From a virus, in the IMG/VR virus record IMGVR_UViG_3300036716_000142, positions 1 through 24,262 of that record: 24,262 nucleotides of DNA; one strand, written 5' to 3'. The first letter of the stretch is position 1; every line of letters starts with the position of its first letter. This document shows, one piece after another, positions 22,981-24,262 of the stretch. The notes under the pieces are model-generated. The model did not search any database. It saw nothing but the letters and a program-made list of their open reading frames with translations, and was not told the DNA's origin. The position numbers were made by a program, and so were the translations under genes.

Positions 22981-24096
22981 TTACGACACCTCCTTATTTT
23001 CTATCTGCTTGATAGCCCCTTCTCTGAAGGACTCAACGGTGATTGACTTGGCTTCTTCTAGGTAGGCTAGGTTAGCTTCGTAGTGCATCTTGCCTATCTC
23101 GGCATCGAGTACAGCTAACTCTGCTAGTACAGGTCTGACCTTACGCATCAACTTAATCCCAAGCTGTTGCATATCAACGATAGCTTTACCTATACGCTCT
23201 CCCTCGTCGGTAGTACCAACGTCTATGGTGTAAGGCTTATCGCTGTACCCACTATCAGAATTGATAACTACCTTCACCTCTGATTCCCACTCGTCTATAG
23301 GGTTCATCTCTGTAAGGTTCTCAGTACACTCGTCAATGGATTCTCTCCACTCACGGCTACTGTCGTTAAAGACTCCACAAAAGATACTGCCTGTCTGTAG
23401 TTTCAATAGGCTTTTCTTCCTATCGTATCTTCCTTCAGTAACAATACCGTACTTGTTATTTATTAACTTGCGGTGTTCGTCAAACTCCGTAGCTAAGGTA
23501 GAGGCTAGTTCACTACTAAAGCTTTGATAGTAATTATTATTTCTGTACTGTATGGTTTCCCGAAGGTCATCAAAACTTTTCTGAAAAATCTCAATGCCGT
23601 CAGCATCTAGCTTATCAATATAAGACTGCTTCAGTTTGCGTAGCTTGCTTTTGTGATTATACTTAGCCGTGTCATTGATTCTTTTCTCGTGCTTAGTATT
23701 TACTCTAGCCTTCATAGCTGTAGCAAATCCTAGATACTTTGTGATGCCTTCTGAATCAAGACCCCACTCAGTTATAGCTGTGGCTAAGTTCGTAGCTAAC
23801 AGCGCATCTACCTTAGCCATGCCTTCGGTAGTGATACCTTCAGCAGAGGCTTCGCTAGTGCATATACCAAACCGTAAGGTGTAGTTACCTTTAGCTGTTT
23901 CCCCCATAAAGAAACAAGCGTTGTCTAGTTCCTCGAAGTTTTTCCATGTCTCCGTCTTGTAAGACCATCGAGCGTCGGCGCGGTGAAACTCGACGTGGTA
24001 GTCTGTTGATGTTAAAGTGTCAAGCATAGATACGATAGCCTGCGCTACGTTCTTATGCTTAGCCTTTAGTGAGTATGTAATTTCAAATCGTTGCAT
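22981..24096 (-). CDS. 371-aa early protein of unknown function
   Basis: The first complete gene of the - strand unit, driven by the right-hand promoter and bearing leader copy A. The ATG follows CAGGAGATAAACAA. Residues 1-125 look alpha/beta (MQRFEITYSLKAKHKN, YTLRFGICTSE). Residues 129-157 are Lys/Arg-rich (KARVNTKHEKRINDT, HKSKLRKLKQSYI), and the middle is helical (FSSELASTLATEFDEHRKL). Residues 270-300 are strand-like and acidic. The end is a long helix (LAELAVLDAEIGKMHYEANL). No recognised family or catalytic motif. Its early position suggests a host-takeover or anti-defence role, but that is inference only. Confidence 0.75.
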   Translation of the reverse strand: MQRFEITYSLKAKHKNVAQAIVSMLDTLTSTDYHVEFHRADARWSYKTETWKNFEELDNACFFMGETAKGNYTLRFGICTSEASAEGITTEGMAKVDALLATNLATAITEWGLDSEGITKYLGFATAMKARVNTKHEKRINDTAKYNHKSKLRKLKQSYIDKLDADGIEIFQKSFDDLRETIQYRNNNYYQSFSSELASTLATEFDEHRKLINNKYGIVTEGRYDRKKSLLKLQTGSIFCGVFNDSSREWRESIDECTENLTEMNPIDEWESEVKVVINSDSGYSDKPYTIDVGTTDEGERIGKAIVDMQQLGIKLMRKVRPVLAELAVLDAEIGKMHYEANLAYLEEAKSITVESFREGAIKQIENKEVS

Positions 24097-24099
24097 TTG

Positions 24100-24125
24100 T
24101 TTATCTCCTGCCTTACGGCGGTTAG
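24100..24125 (-). promoter_or_regulatory. Leader hairpin element, copy A (GNRA loop before ribosome site)
   Basis: Read on the - strand: CTAACC, GCC-GTAA-GGC, A, GGAGATAAA. Stem CC-GCC / GGC-(A)-GG with a GTAA (GNRA) loop at 24121-24107. It abuts the Shine-Dalgarno of the 371-aa gene. Compared with copy B, a C-G pair replaces T-A and the loop stays GNRA. Confidence 0.65.
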
Positions 24126-24140
24126 TGAATAGGAAGTTAC

Positions 24141-24163
24141 GTTCTCCCTTAAAGTGTGAGAGC
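24141..24163 (-). promoter_or_regulatory. Candidate phage RNA polymerase promoter (T3/T7-like core)
   Basis: On the - strand this reads ...CTCACACTTTAAGGGAGAAC. CACTTTAAGGGAGA differs from the T3 promoter core CACTAAAGGGAGA by one extra base and one substitution, and AGGGAGA equals the T7/T3 initial transcribed sequence. It lies between a sigma70 promoter and the leader hairpin. Only one such copy was found, so specificity for this polymerase is unproven. Confidence 0.35.
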
Positions 24164-24165
24164 TA

Positions 24166-24194
24166 AGCTTAGCCTAGCCCTCGTTGTTTGTCAA
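24166..24194 (-). promoter_or_regulatory. First early sigma70 promoter
   Basis: On the - strand, TTGACA (24194-24189), 17-bp spacer, TAAGCT (24171-24166). It drives the 371-aa gene about 70 bp downstream. All three sigma70 promoters here share the wider -35 context YCTTGACAA. Confidence 0.7.
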
Positions 24195-24208
24195 GACATT
24201 TATCTTGA
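24191..24208. repeat. Inverted repeat overlapping the first early promoter
   Basis: TCAAGA-CATTTA-TCTTGA, perfect 6-bp arms with a 6-bp centre, overlapping the -35 box. The same half-sites TCAAGA (22842) and TCTTGA (22879) recur around the second early promoter. Candidate repressor site; a chance palindrome is possible. Confidence 0.35.
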
Positions 24209-24262
24209 AAGTTTTCTGTGAATTATCATGCCCCCTCTTTCAGTAGGTTCAAGTGTATCTCT
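24200..24262 (-). CDS. Possible C-terminal end of an upstream early gene, partial
   Basis: A frame open from the right edge gives RDTLEPTERGGMIIHRKLSR and stops with TAA 6 bp before the -35 box of the first early promoter. Only 20 codons are visible and a second frame is also open for part of this stretch, so this may be chance. If real, an upstream gene reads directly into the promoter. Confidence 0.25.
   Translation of the reverse strand, partial: RDTLEPTERGGMIIHRKLSR

Noticed and set aside
1-24262. tRNA genes, CRISPR arrays, insertion sequences, integrase or attachment sites
   Set aside because: None seen on reading both strands; no cloverleaf-like segments, regular repeats or transposase/integrase motifs.

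Overview
The window looks like part of a T7-like podophage genome (Autographiviridae type). It encodes its own single-subunit RNA polymerase with all catalytic motifs, and the T7 replication set in T7 order: RNA polymerase, ssDNA-binding protein, Holliday-junction nuclease, primase-helicase, family A DNA polymerase, 5'-3' exonuclease. A block of T7 gp13/14/15/16-like internal virion proteins is also present. The host is probably a Gram-negative bacterium: there are two small lipoproteins of the Rz1/spanin kind, and the promoters are of sigma70 type (TTGACA / TAAGAT / TATAAT). The exact host cannot be told from the window. Portal, capsid, terminase and main tail fibre genes are not here and presumably lie to the left.

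Layout. Positions 1-12499 are a + strand late block: the end of a tail tubular B-like gene, internal virion proteins A and B, two very large internal/ejection proteins (1078 and 2097 aa), a small coiled-coil membrane protein, a short fibre-like protein, and a lysis-type cassette (lipoprotein, two-TM holin-like protein, 35-aa lipoprotein). The genes butt or overlap with essentially no spacer, mostly through TAATG junctions. Positions 12413-24262 are entirely on the - strand and run towards the late block. Reading in the direction of transcription there is an upstream sigma70 promoter, a 371-aa unknown early protein, a terminator-like hairpin, and a second sigma70 promoter. Next come a 20-aa leader ORF, four small unknown proteins, a membrane-anchored lytic transglycosylase, a MarR-like winged-helix protein, the RNA polymerase and the replication genes. 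The exonuclease has its own near-consensus promoter, and the block ends with a small HExxH metallopeptidase. The two blocks converge and their terminal genes overlap antisense by 87 bp. In T7 all genes lie on one strand, so this layout is unusual for the group.

How it fits together. Host RNA polymerase would read the early genes from the two right-hand promoters. Both early leaders carry the same 26-nt element, a hairpin with a GNRA loop that abuts the Shine-Dalgarno and shows a compensatory base-pair change. The phage polymerase would then transcribe replication and, from a promoter outside the window, the late block. The sole peptidoglycan-cleaving candidate sits in the early operon beside the polymerase gene, while holin and spanin candidates sit at the end of the late block, so lysis functions are split across the two convergent units.

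Most worth a second look: the twin leader hairpins, the RusA/primase overlap that double-codes the whole primase zinc finger, the polyvalent-type gp16-like protein, the antisense gene overlap at the convergence point, and the nearly leaderless exonuclease transcript.
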